A stretch of 15,012 bases of DNA from a bacterium. GTDB lineage: Bacteria > UBP13 > UBA5359. The notes beneath the pieces were generated by a model, which did no database searches, was not told where the DNA came from, and was given only the letters and a program-made list of their open reading frames with translations. The DNA lies in assembly GCA_028699365.1 (NCBI GenBank), contig JAQVUQ010000016.1:1-15012 (forward strand). The letters run 5' to 3'. This document shows positions 1-6,541 of this stretch, in pieces; the stretch's first letter is position 1; each line of letters starts with the position of its first letter. The position numbers and the translations under genes were made by a program.

Positions 1-561
1 GGCGTGGATGCTTATATCAACACTACGGTCAACGGCATGGGCGAGAGAGCCGGAAATGCGGATCTGGTCTCCGTTATCCTGGCACTCAAGCACGGCAACT
101 ATTGCAAGGATAAGTGCGAGCTTGATGCCGGGGTCACTCTGTCCAACGCCTGGAAGATCGCCAAATACGCTTCTTATGCTTTCGGGGTGTCCATCCCCAT
201 AAATCAGGTAGCTGTCGGAGCCAACGCCTTTGCTCATGAATCCGGCATTCATGCCGACGGCGCACTGAAGGACCGGCGCAATTACGAACTCTTCGATTTC
301 GAGGAGTTGGGACGGGGAGAGCCGGAGATAATCGAGACCGGCCGGATGATTACCGTGGGCGAGTACGGCGGTATCAAGGGTTTCCGCAACGTCTACGAGA
401 AACTGGAGATCGAGTTCCAGAACGACGAAGAGGCGGCTACTATCCTGGAGTTGACCCGCTACGCTAACGTCCATACTCAGAAGCCGCTGACCGATTCGGA
501 ACTGCGCTTCATAGCCAGGTATCCCGATGTTGCCAGGCAGTTGCTGACAGTTACCCCATAG
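1..561 (+). CDS. C-terminal part of a DRE-TIM acyl-transferase (Re-citrate / homocitrate / isopropylmalate synthase family)
   Basis: The gene enters the window from the left, and only its last 186 codons are visible, ending at TAG 559-561. The family condenses acetyl-CoA with a 2-oxo acid: oxaloacetate for Re-citrate synthase, 2-oxoglutarate for homocitrate synthase, 2-oxoisovalerate for LeuA. Visible hallmarks are the GMGERAGNADL segment near the left edge and the metal-site motif HESGIHADG at about bases 235-261, followed by a TGEYGG-like segment (VGEYGGIKGF). There is no C-terminal LeuA regulatory domain, because the protein ends soon after the catalytic region. That favours a Re-citrate- or homocitrate-synthase-like enzyme over classical LeuA. 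The exact substrate cannot be decided from this fragment. A strong terminator follows immediately, so this gene ends its own transcript. Confidence 0.85.
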   Translation, partial: GVDAYINTTVNGMGERAGNADLVSVILALKHGNYCKDKCELDAGVTLSNAWKIAKYASYAFGVSIPINQVAVGANAFAHESGIHADGALKDRRNYELFDFEELGRGEPEIIETGRMITVGEYGGIKGFRNVYEKLEIEFQNDEEAATILELTRYANVHTQKPLTDSELRFIARYPDVARQLLTVTP

Positions 562-588
562 AGAGGCGGCATTGGTGTAAGGTGTAAC

Positions 589-638
589 AAAGGCTGTGCC
601 GTGTTCCTGCGGGAACACGGCACAGCCTTTCTGTTTTT
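589..638 (+). terminator. Strong intrinsic terminator after the acyl-transferase gene
   Basis: Two 19-nt arms (589-607 and 612-630) are perfectly complementary around the loop TGCG, and a T5 run lies at 634-638. The stem is GC-rich with an A-run on its 5' side, so it could also work on the minus strand. It separates the acyl-transferase transcript from the ankyrin gene. Confidence 0.93.
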
Positions 639-704
639 CGCTTCCCGGATAACTGAGGGGCCTTAATCGAAGGCAGAATAAAGGATAAATAGCGGTTGTA
701 ATAG

Positions 705-710
705 TATAAT
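705..710 (+). promoter_or_regulatory. Possible -10 element for the ankyrin lipoprotein gene
   Basis: A perfect TATAAT lies 33 bases before the GTG start, inside a small palindrome (AGTAT-A-ATACT, 703-713) in AT-rich DNA. I found no convincing -35 hexamer at 16-18 bp spacing, so this is only a candidate. A promoter is expected here because the preceding gene is terminated at 589-638. Confidence 0.35.
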
Positions 711-742
711 ACTATATAAGTATATCAGAGGGAGGGGTAAGC

Positions 743-1411
743 GTGTTTGGACGAAAAATCGCTTCTTTTCTGTTTTTATATCTTCTGATCACATGTATAG
801 CCGGTTGCGGCAAGCCGCCGGAACCGCCTACCGTTGAGAGACTGTTCGATGCCGTTAAGCATGCCAGCAGAGCGAGAGTCGGCAGATTGCTGCACGCTGA
901 TAAAGAGCTGGTCTACGGCAAGAACAGAGAGGGCGAGACCCCGCTGCACCTTGCAGCCGCGAACGGCGACAGGAAGATCGTTAACATGCTGATAAAAGCG
1001 GGAGCCAACGTCAATGCGCAGACCAAAGACGGCTGGACCCCTTTGCATATGGCTGCACAGGTAGGACAAGAGCGTATTTGCGAATTGCTCATAGATAAGG
1101 GTGCATACGTCAAAGCCGGTAACAGTTGCGGCGAGACTCCGCTTTACTGGGCATCCTGCCTGGGCAGAACAGAGACCGTAGCCCTTCTTCTGGCCAAAGG
1201 AGCCGAAGTAAACTGTAAGAGCAAGAGCGAAGAGACACCTCTTCATGCCGCATCCAGATTCGGCTATAAAGAAACTGTGGAACTGCTCCTGAGCAAAGGA
1301 GCCGATGTGAATGCCAGAAATATCATGAATGAAACGCCCTTGCGCGCGGCGGAGGATAAGAAGCTGAACGAGATAGCTGCTGTGCTCCGAAAGCATGGAG
1401 GGAAGGAATAA
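743..1411 (+). CDS. Secreted ankyrin-repeat lipoprotein
   Basis: The protein has 222 residues and starts at GTG 743, chosen because GGGAGGGG lies at 730-737 and a signal peptide follows directly. Residues 1-21 are a lipoprotein signal with lipobox IAGC and the lipidated cysteine at position 22. From about residue 50 to 215 there are roughly five ankyrin repeats, each carrying a TPLH/TPLY-type turn and a (K/D)GA-V-N-type ending. Ankyrin repeats bind proteins and have no catalytic role, so the job is probably a periplasmic or surface scaffold or inhibitor. The partner is unknown. It is flanked by a terminator on the left and the riboswitch promoter on the right, so it is likely a single-gene unit. 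Another lipoprotein built of protein-binding repeats (HEAT) lies at 11938-13242. Confidence 0.88.
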   Translation: MFGRKIASFLFLYLLITCIAGCGKPPEPPTVERLFDAVKHASRARVGRLLHADKELVYGKNREGETPLHLAAANGDRKIVNMLIKAGANVNAQTKDGWTPLHMAAQVGQERICELLIDKGAYVKAGNSCGETPLYWASCLGRTETVALLLAKGAEVNCKSKSEETPLHAASRFGYKETVELLLSKGADVNARNIMNETPLRAAEDKKLNEIAAVLRKHGGKE

Positions 1412-1413
1412 CG

Positions 1414-1449
1414 AGGTTCAGGGTTCAGAGAACTTTGAACTTGGAACCT
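1414..1449 (+). repeat. Imperfect hairpin made of GGTTCAG-type heptamers
   Basis: The left arm 1414-1429 contains two successive heptamer-like units (GGTTCAG, GGTTCAG). It pairs with 1434-1449 through 12 Watson-Crick pairs, 3 G-U pairs and one mismatch, with loop GAAC. It lies three bases after the stop of the ankyrin gene and has no T-run, so it is not a normal terminator, though it could protect the mRNA 3' end. Its right arm overlaps the presumed -35 of the riboswitch promoter. Its style (7-base units in a hairpin) resembles the heptamers around btuF. Confidence 0.6.
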
Positions 1450-1469
1450 ATTGCATTGTATGCTATTAT
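1441..1469 (+). promoter_or_regulatory. Predicted sigma-70 promoter of the cobalamin riboswitch operon
   Basis: TTGGAA (1441-1446) and TATTAT (1464-1469) are separated by exactly 17 bp. They match the consensus hexamers at 4/6 and 5/6 positions. Transcription would start near 1476, just before the first stem of the riboswitch at 1487, which is where a leader transcript should begin. Confidence 0.6.
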
Positions 1470-1484
1470 ATAAGCGATTTTATG

Positions 1485-1630
1485 AGGTTCGGATGTCAGG
1501 GAAGGCGGTGTGAATCCGCTGCAGCCCCCGCTACTGTTACCGGGAACGACGGCCGCAATCAAGCCACTCTGCTCTGCTGAGGAAGGCGCGGCTGGTAGGT
1601 TGATCCGGAAGCCAGGAGACCTGTCCGAGC
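1485..1630 (+). promoter_or_regulatory. Cobalamin (B12) riboswitch aptamer
   Basis: This untranslated leader carries the conserved blocks of the cobalamin riboswitch in order: GAATCCGCTGCAGCCCCCGC followed by TACTGTTA, then AAGCCACT, GGAAGGCGCGG, and the 3' box GCCAGGAGACCTG at 1611-1623. The closing stem P1 can form between 1487-1493 (GTTCGGA) and 1624-1630 (TCCGAGC). The aptamer binds adenosyl- or another cobalamin and lowers expression of the genes downstream. Here those are exbB-exbD-tonB-btuFCD, which agrees with the vitamin sensed. Which cobalamin form it prefers is not visible. Confidence 0.95.
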
Positions 1631-1638
1631 TGAAGAAA

Positions 1639-1671
1639 CACCACTTCGGGTGGAAGCGGGTGCTCTTTTTT
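1639..1671 (+). terminator. Riboswitch expression platform: intrinsic terminator
   Basis: CACC (1639-1642) pairs with GGTG (1659-1662), and inside it CTTC (1644-1647) pairs with GAAG (1653-1656) around a GGGTG loop. A T6 run follows at 1666-1671. The hairpin begins nine bases after the aptamer and ends before the ribosome-binding site of exbB. This suggests control by premature transcription termination when B12 is bound. Alternative inner pairing (CCAC with GTGG) is also possible. Confidence 0.75.
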
Positions 1672-1696
1672 GTTGCCCGCCAAGGGAGGTTTTTTC

Positions 1697-2311
1697 ATGT
1701 GGGAGTATTTTAGCCAGGGAGGTCCGGTCATGTGGCCGTTGCTCCTGGCCTCAGTCCTGACCATTTCCCTGAGTTTTGATCGTTTCTACCATCTCTGGCG
1801 AGCCAGAGGCGACGGCAGAGGGTTGATGGACCGTGTCCGGACAGTCATGCAGTCCGGGGACAGCCAGGCGGCTGTTGATATTTGCCGCAAGGGTCACGGG
1901 CCGGCGGCAGCCATGCTCTGTGCCGGGCTGGAAGCTGTCCGGGGAGGAGATAAAGCCTTTGAACGGGCTGTGGCGGAGACGGGAAACCGGGAGCTGTTCC
2001 GGCTGGAGCGACACCTGGATACGCTCTCTTTTGTTGCCAACGCGGCGCCGCTGCTGGGATTGCTGGGAACGGTCATGGGACTTGTCCGCATATTCAACGT
2101 CTTTGCCCGCCAGGCCTCGCCCGACACCATGGCGCTGGCCGGAGGCATCGGCGAAGTCCTGACCGCCACCGCCACCGGTCTGATGATAGCCGTTGTAGCT
2201 ACCGTAGCCCACCACTTTTTCAGTCGCCAGGTTGATGAGATAATGGCTGAGGCGGAAAATCTGACGTACGATCTGGCCGGAATGGCAGGGTTGAGAGATC
2301 ATGCAGCGTAA
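1697..2311 (+). CDS. exbB: ExbB/TolQ-family proton channel subunit
   Basis: ExbB forms, with ExbD, the proton-driven motor that energises TonB in the inner membrane. The start is ATG 1697, with AAGGGAGG at 1682-1689. An upstream in-frame ATG at 1670 lies inside the terminator U-run and lacks a site. The 204-residue protein has three membrane helices at about 10-28, 111-133 and 157-176. A cytoplasmic loop separates the first two. The family-typical AAPLLGLLGTVMGL (116-129) and the third-helix segment TATATGL (156-162) line the channel. It is the first gene behind the B12 riboswitch and overlaps exbD by 11 bases. The specific role in cobalamin uptake is inferred from context; sequence alone fits any MotA/TolQ/ExbB member. 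Confidence 0.9.
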   Translation: MWEYFSQGGPVMWPLLLASVLTISLSFDRFYHLWRARGDGRGLMDRVRTVMQSGDSQAAVDICRKGHGPAAAMLCAGLEAVRGGDKAFERAVAETGNRELFRLERHLDTLSFVANAAPLLGLLGTVMGLVRIFNVFARQASPDTMALAGGIGEVLTATATGLMIAVVATVAHHFFSRQVDEIMAEAENLTYDLAGMAGLRDHAA

Positions 2312-2714
2312 ATGGCATCGTAAACGAAGATCGCCGGGGATAAATATTACCGCGCTGGTGGATTGCATCATTCTGCTGCTGATCTTCTTTGTGGTCACAT
2401 CCAATATCGCCAGAGAAGGTTCTTCGATGAAACTGCAGTTGCCTCATTCCCAGGCCCGGGAGGCGCGCCCCCATCAGGCAGTGAAGATAGTTCTGCCTGC
2501 CGACGGCTCCGTTCTGGTGGAGGGAGAGAGGGTGGCCGTCAAGGATACCGGCAAAAGGGCGGCGGCGATAGCCGGGGGAGACCGGTCCGTTCCCATCCTG
2601 ATCTGCGCCGACAGAAGCGTGCCGGTGGAGAGAGCCATTGCCGTAATGGACGAGATCAGGCTGGCAGGTATGTCACAGGTAGCACTGGCCACCATAAACG
2701 GAGCGGATAAATGA
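2301..2714 (+). CDS. exbD: ExbD/TolR-family motor subunit
   Basis: ExbD is the partner of ExbB; a conserved aspartate in its single membrane helix carries protons. In this 137-residue protein a very basic N-terminus (residues 1-10) is followed by one helix at about 18-34. Asp21 lies in the family motif ITALVDCIILLLIFF, corresponding to Asp25 of E. coli ExbD. Residues 40-137 form the periplasmic domain. The start codon lies inside the end of exbB, and the stop overlaps the tonB start as ATGA, so translation is probably coupled along the three energiser genes. Confidence 0.9.
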   Translation: MQRKWHRKRRSPGINITALVDCIILLLIFFVVTSNIAREGSSMKLQLPHSQAREARPHQAVKIVLPADGSVLVEGERVAVKDTGKRAAAIAGGDRSVPILICADRSVPVERAIAVMDEIRLAGMSQVALATINGADK

Positions 2715-3613
2715 AGGGCGAACGGCGCATAAATCCCTTTCTGACAGCCTCGCTGGCGCTGCATATACTGCTGCTTACCGGCCTGAGGGCATCTCATACA
2801 GAGACAGCGCGTCCATTACCAAGGGTTATAACTCTTCAACTGGATACGATGGATACCAGCCGGCCACAGCAGGCGCCGGAGCCTGTGGTGGAAACCGTGT
2901 CAATGCCCCTTTCCACTCCGGTTCATACACCGGCGGCTGCCGTCAAACGCAGCCCGGTATATCGGACTGTGCCTGTCCGGAAGGCCGCTCCCGGCCAGGC
3001 ATCAGAACGAAACGGGAACGGTGGGAGCGATCGGCAGGGTAGAGCCGGAACGGGTATAGGGCACGGAACCGGTTCTGACAGTAATTCCGACGTCGGGAGC
3101 GGCATAGCCATACCTGCGACTGTCGGTCTTCAAACCCAGGGGATCGGGTTTCAGGCGCCAGTGGCCGGCGTCGGAGCAACGGGGCTGAGGTTGTCATCCG
3201 GGTCAGGCGTAGCGACCGGGGATACGCATGCGGACAGATCGGGCAGTCACGGGCAGGGAAGCAGTGCCGGTGACGATAACGGCGGCAAATACGGTCCCAG
3301 GGTGTTGCAATCGACCGAATTCAAGCTTCCTTCACTGACCAAAGCCTCGGTCAAAGCAAAGGTGGAACCTGTCTATCCCCCCGAGGCAAGGCGCCGGGGA
3401 CTGGAAGGTGAGGTCAGGGTGCGTGTGAAAATTACCGACTCCGGCAGAGTAGAGGCTGCCGAGGTATTGCGCTCATCCGGGCATGCCTCGATGGACAAAG
3501 CTGCTTTGGAAGCTGCCCGGCGCATGTTCTTTAACCCGGCCCGGCGCGGTGGCGATACGGTACCCGATGTCGCCAATATTACCTTCAGGTTTAGTCTGAA
3601 AGATGAGAGATAA
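2711..3613 (+). CDS. tonB: TonB energy-transducing protein
   Basis: TonB spans the periplasm and passes ExbBD-derived energy to outer-membrane receptors. The 300-residue protein has an N-terminal anchor at about 10-26. Ser14 and His18 are spaced as in the SxxxH motif that TonB uses to contact ExbBD. A long linker follows; at about 95-195 it is rich in Gly, Ser and Asp rather than the usual Pro-Lys/Glu repeats. The C-terminal receptor-binding domain covers about 218-298 and begins with the typical VEPVYPPEAR segment. It overlaps exbD by four bases. Because it is transcribed from the B12 riboswitch, I infer it serves a cobalamin receptor. No TonB-dependent receptor gene is in this window. Confidence 0.9.
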   Translation: MKGERRINPFLTASLALHILLLTGLRASHTETARPLPRVITLQLDTMDTSRPQQAPEPVVETVSMPLSTPVHTPAAAVKRSPVYRTVPVRKAAPGQASERNGNGGSDRQGRAGTGIGHGTGSDSNSDVGSGIAIPATVGLQTQGIGFQAPVAGVGATGLRLSSGSGVATGDTHADRSGSHGQGSSAGDDNGGKYGPRVLQSTEFKLPSLTKASVKAKVEPVYPPEARRRGLEGEVRVRVKITDSGRVEAAEVLRSSGHASMDKAALEAARRMFFNPARRGGDTVPDVANITFRFSLKDER

Positions 3614-3657
3614 CTATCCAGGCAGACTATTTAGCCGGCAGTCTGAAGGTGGATAGT
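3613..3657 (+). repeat. Interrupted inverted repeat between tonB and btuF
   Basis: ACTATCCA (3613-3620) is perfectly complementary to TGGATAGT (3650-3657). Inside it, CAGACT (3623-3628) pairs with AGTCTG (3640-3645). It begins on the last base of the tonB stop codon and has no T-run, so it is probably an mRNA hairpin and not a terminator. It carries the same AGTCTGAAG units that recur at 3655-3663 and, in complement, inside the btuF 5' end. Confidence 0.6.
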
Positions 3658-3686
3658 CTGAAGACTGAAGGAGAAGGAGAACGAAA

Positions 3687-4670
3687 ATGAAAAAAGGGAT
3701 TGAAATATCGGGTAAAGCTTTCATAAATATCAATAGACTTCAGACTTCAGACTTCAGACTTCAGGCTTCGATAGCTTGCAAACGGGCAATTATCATGTTC
3801 TGCTTGTCTTTGCTTCTGGCGGGGTGTGGTGGATCGCCGGTTCCTGTTGCTCAGGGTAGGGTCTTTTCCGATGCCCTCGGCCGTCAGGTCCGTTTGCCTG
3901 ATCATCCTGAGAGGATAGTCTCTCTGGCGCCCGGTATGACGGAGTTGCTCTATGCCCTTGGGCTTGAGAAGCGCATAGTGGGAAGAACGGATTACTGCAA
4001 TTACCCGCCGCAGGCAGCCGGCATAGCCAGTGTGGGAGGCTATATCAATCCCAACCTGGAAAGACTTTGCGCCTTAAAGCCCGATCTTGTTCTGGCCATG
4101 CACGGCATATCCAAGACCGTGATCGGTCAGATGGAGAGATCCGGCCTGACGGTAGCAGCTCTCAATCCCACCGATCTGGAGGGACTTTACGGCATGATAG
4201 GCGATATCGGGCGCATTACCGGCAACAGGACGGAAGCGGAAACTCTCTGTGTCTCTCTGCGAAAGCGTCAGCAGGCCGTGTCTGCTGTGACTGCAGGCGC
4301 AGCACGCCCCTCAGTTTTTTACGTTATCTGGGATGAGCCGCTCTTTACCGCCGGCGGAGGCACCTTTATCGACGATATCATCGCTATTGCCGGTGGGCGA
4401 AACATAGCCTCCGGCGTCAATGGTCATCGCCAGTTCAGCCGGGAGCAACTGCTGGCTGAGGATCCGGACATCATTCTCTACTCCGACAAAACTAAGTTCA
4501 GGGAGAACCTGAAACGGGATAAAATATGGCGTTGTCTCAAGGCGGTGCGCAGCGGACACGTCTACCCTCTGGACGAGGATATAATGTCCAGGCCCGGTCC
4601 CAGGCTGTTCGACGGCCTGGAAAAGGTGGCCTCGCTTATCCATCCCAACCACAGCGGAAAGGCAAAGTAA
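3687..4670 (+). CDS. btuF: Cobalamin-binding ABC transporter lipoprotein (BtuF-like)
   Basis: BtuF captures cobalamin in the periplasm and delivers it to BtuCD. The protein has 327 residues from ATG 3687, which follows AAGGAGAAGGAG at 3668-3679. Domain content is the helical-backbone binding fold (periplasmic-binding type 2). It opens with DALGRQVRLPDHPERIVSL, then carries PGMTELLYALG and later the segment IWDEPLFTAGGGTFIDDII, common in BtuF-like proteins. The lipobox LLLAGC puts the lipidated cysteine at 47. The signal is therefore unusually long, because residues 18-28 are encoded by a heptamer repeat (3735-3769). An internal ATG at 3795 would give a cysteine at position 11 but has no visible ribosome-binding site. 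Specificity for cobalamin is inferred from the riboswitch; related proteins bind ferric siderophores or haem. Confidence 0.9.
   Translation: MKKGIEISGKAFININRLQTSDFRLQASIACKRAIIMFCLSLLLAGCGGSPVPVAQGRVFSDALGRQVRLPDHPERIVSLAPGMTELLYALGLEKRIVGRTDYCNYPPQAAGIASVGGYINPNLERLCALKPDLVLAMHGISKTVIGQMERSGLTVAALNPTDLEGLYGMIGDIGRITGNRTEAETLCVSLRKRQQAVSAVTAGAARPSVFYVIWDEPLFTAGGGTFIDDIIAIAGGRNIASGVNGHRQFSREQLLAEDPDIILYSDKTKFRENLKRDKIWRCLKAVRSGHVYPLDEDIMSRPGPRLFDGLEKVASLIHPNHSGKAK
3735..3769 (+). repeat. Tandem heptamer (AGACTTC) x4 plus one variant
   Basis: Four perfect AGACTTC units (3735-3762) are followed by AGGCTTC. The array lies inside the btuF reading frame and is translated as a period-7 peptide beginning RLQTSDF. 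The array is complementary to AGTCTGAAG units just upstream: 3655-3670 pairs with 3738-3753 at 15 of 16 positions. The loop would hold the btuF ribosome-binding site and start codon. Confidence 0.85.
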
Positions 4671-5665
4671 TGCGTTTTTCTTACAGAGCCTTTATCATTA
4701 TCCTGTTGATAGCCCTGGTTGCAGTGGCGATTCTGGCGATATCGCTGGGAGCCGTCCGCATAGCACCCGGCGATATTCTACGTATCATCTTCGGTCAGGC
4801 AGGCGGCAGCGGCGATGCCGCCATAGTCTGGGGCCTGCGCCTGCCCCGTATCGTCCTGGCCCTGCTGGTGGGGGCTTCCCTGGGCGCGGCCGGCATGGTG
4901 CTGCAGGCCATCTTCCGCAACCCTCTGGCCGATCCGTATATCGTGGGCATATCCTCCGGGGCCGCCCTGGGAGCGGCGCTCATCCTGGTTCTGGGTCTGG
5001 CCGTGCCGGTTCTGGGACTGGATCCTCTGCCGATGGCTGCCTTTATCGGGGCGCTGGGTGCGGCCTGGACGGTATATATGCTCTCTTATAAAGACGGCAG
5101 GGTGTCGGTCTATACCCTGCTGCTGGCCGGAGTGGCCATCAGTGCCCTGATATCCGCTCTGACATCTTTCATCATGATCATGGGGCGGCGCGACCTGCAA
5201 GTGATCTTCTTCTGGATAATGGGCGGTTTCTATTCGGCCGACTGGAAGCAGGTTCTGCTGGTGGCGCCGTATTCAATCGTCGGCATAGCCCTGATCTGGT
5301 CCTATTGCCGCGATCTCAACGTTATGCTGATGGGCGATGAGGAGGCGCGGCATCTGGGCCTGGATGTGGAGAAGACAAAACGAATTCTGCTGGCCATAAC
5401 CTCGCTGTTGACGGCGGCGGCGGTCTCTGTCAGCGGCATCATCGGCTTTGTGGGACTTATAGTTCCGCATGCCGCCCGGCTGCTGATAGGGCCGGATCAC
5501 CGGCGCCTGCTCTGGGCCTCCATCCTGCTGGGAGCGCTGGTCATGGTCCTCTCCGATGCCGTGGCTCGCACCGTGCTGGCACCGTCGGAGATACCCGTCG
5601 GCCTGATAACCGCCCTGCTGGGAGCACCCTTCTTTATCTATCTCCTTTACCGGAGGGTAAGATGA
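4670..5665 (+). CDS. btuC: Cobalamin ABC transporter permease (BtuC/FecCD family)
   Basis: This is the membrane channel of the importer, 331 residues with many hydrophobic helices (about nine or ten). Family landmarks are [20 protein letters not shown] and the C-terminal [20 protein letters not shown], followed by a segment ending [16 protein letters not shown]. The start at ATG 4670 overlaps the btuF stop by one base (TAATG), with GGAAAGG at 4655-4661. A longer frame from 4526 would overlap btuF heavily and would begin with a non-membrane leader. It overlaps btuD by four bases. Dimerisation and BtuD binding are known for the family. Cobalamin specificity rests on the riboswitch. Confidence 0.92.
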   Translation: MRFSYRAFIIILLIALVAVAILAISLGAVRIAPGDILRIIFGQAGGSGDAAIVWGLRLPRIVLALLVGASLGAAGMVLQAIFRNPLADPYIVGISSGAALGAALILVLGLAVPVLGLDPLPMAAFIGALGAAWTVYMLSYKDGRVSVYTLLLAGVAISALISALTSFIMIMGRRDLQVIFFWIMGGFYSADWKQVLLVAPYSIVGIALIWSYCRDLNVMLMGDEEARHLGLDVEKTKRILLAITSLLTAAAVSVSGIIGFVGLIVPHAARLLIGPDHRRLLWASILLGALVMVLSDAVARTVLAPSEIPVGLITALLGAPFFIYLLYRRVR

Positions 5666-6435
5666 ATCTGCTGGAAGTAAAGGACATAATCTGCGGCTAC
5701 GGAGACAACCCGGTGCTCAAGGGATTGTCGATTTCTACCGACAGGGGGGTGTTGACCGGAGTAATCGGCCCCAACGGCTCCGGCAAATCCACCCTGATCA
5801 AAGCCGTCTCCGGTTTGCTGACGCCCGGCAGCGGGGAGATACGCCTGGACGGTCGCCTGCTGTGTGATTACTCTCCCCGTGATCTGGCTCGGCGCCTGGC
5901 GGTGCTGGCCCAGGATATCCATATAGAGTTCGAATTTACCATCAGAGAGATAGTGGCCATGGGCCGTCACCCCTTTCTGGGCAGAGTGCAGCGCGAGGGC
6001 GTTTCCGACAGGGATATAGTAGAACAAGCCATGGCGGAGACCGATACTCTGCATCTGGCCGACCGCTCCGTCACCGCCATCAGCGGCGGGGAGAGGCAGA
6101 GAGTTCTGCTGGCCAGGGCGCTGGCGCAGCAGGCCGAACTGCTGCTGCTGGACGAACCTACCTCCCACCTGGATATTCGTCACCAGGTGGAAACAGCCGA
6201 GTTGCTGCGACGCCTGATGGCAGAGAGATCTATGGCCGTGCTGGGTGTCTTTCACGACCTCAACCTGGCCGCCCGTATTTGTGACAGATTGCTGCTGCTC
6301 TGTGATGGTCACACCTTGGCCTGGGGCACTCCCGAAGAGGTGTTGACGCCGGACAATCTCTACCGGGCCTTTGGCGTCCGGACGGCGGTGGAGCGCAGCC
6401 GCCACAGCGGAGCACTGCTGGTGGAGACGCTATAA
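5662..6435 (+). CDS. btuD: Cobalamin ABC transporter ATPase (BtuD-like)
   Basis: The 257-residue ATP-binding subunit drives the BtuC permease from the cytoplasmic face. The sequence shows Walker A GPNGSGKST (36-44), Q-loop Gln84, signature SGGERQR (141-147), Walker B LLLLDEP (160-166) and the switch histidine at 198. These are all intact, so the enzyme should be active. The start lies in the overlap ATGA with btuC, preceded by GGAGGG at 5652-5657. It is the last gene of the riboswitch operon; about 105 bases without a clear hairpin terminator separate it from the peroxiredoxin. The family also includes iron-siderophore and haem ATPases. Confidence 0.92.
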   Translation: MNLLEVKDIICGYGDNPVLKGLSISTDRGVLTGVIGPNGSGKSTLIKAVSGLLTPGSGEIRLDGRLLCDYSPRDLARRLAVLAQDIHIEFEFTIREIVAMGRHPFLGRVQREGVSDRDIVEQAMAETDTLHLADRSVTAISGGERQRVLLARALAQQAELLLLDEPTSHLDIRHQVETAELLRRLMAERSMAVLGVFHDLNLAARICDRLLLLCDGHTLAWGTPEEVLTPDNLYRAFGVRTAVERSRHSGALLVETL

Positions 6436-6541
6436 AGCCCACTCCGGTCTGTTTTCTCCATTTCTGACCCTGCCATATTTTTGATGTATCAGGCTTGATT
6501 CTTGCCGGAAACTTGCATAAAGCAAAAAAGGAGAAGATAGC

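Noticed and set aside
776-1396. Minus-strand frame opposite the ankyrin gene
   Set aside because: Shadow of a repetitive coding sequence; translation has no domain character.
1670-1696. Upstream start for ExbB
   Set aside because: The ATG lies in the terminator U-run with no ribosome-binding site; ATG 1697 has AAGGGAGG.
3735-3769. CRISPR-like repeat
   Set aside because: The unit is only 7 bases with no spacers; it is a simple tandem array.
4526-4669. Longer N-terminus for the BtuC permease
   Set aside because: It overlaps btuF by 145 bases and starts with a non-membrane leader; ATG 4670 has a ribosome-binding site and begins the first helix.
5647-6405. Long minus-strand frame opposite btuD
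   Set aside because: It is the codon shadow of an ATPase gene with all motifs intact; no ribosome-binding site and low-complexity Gln-rich translation.
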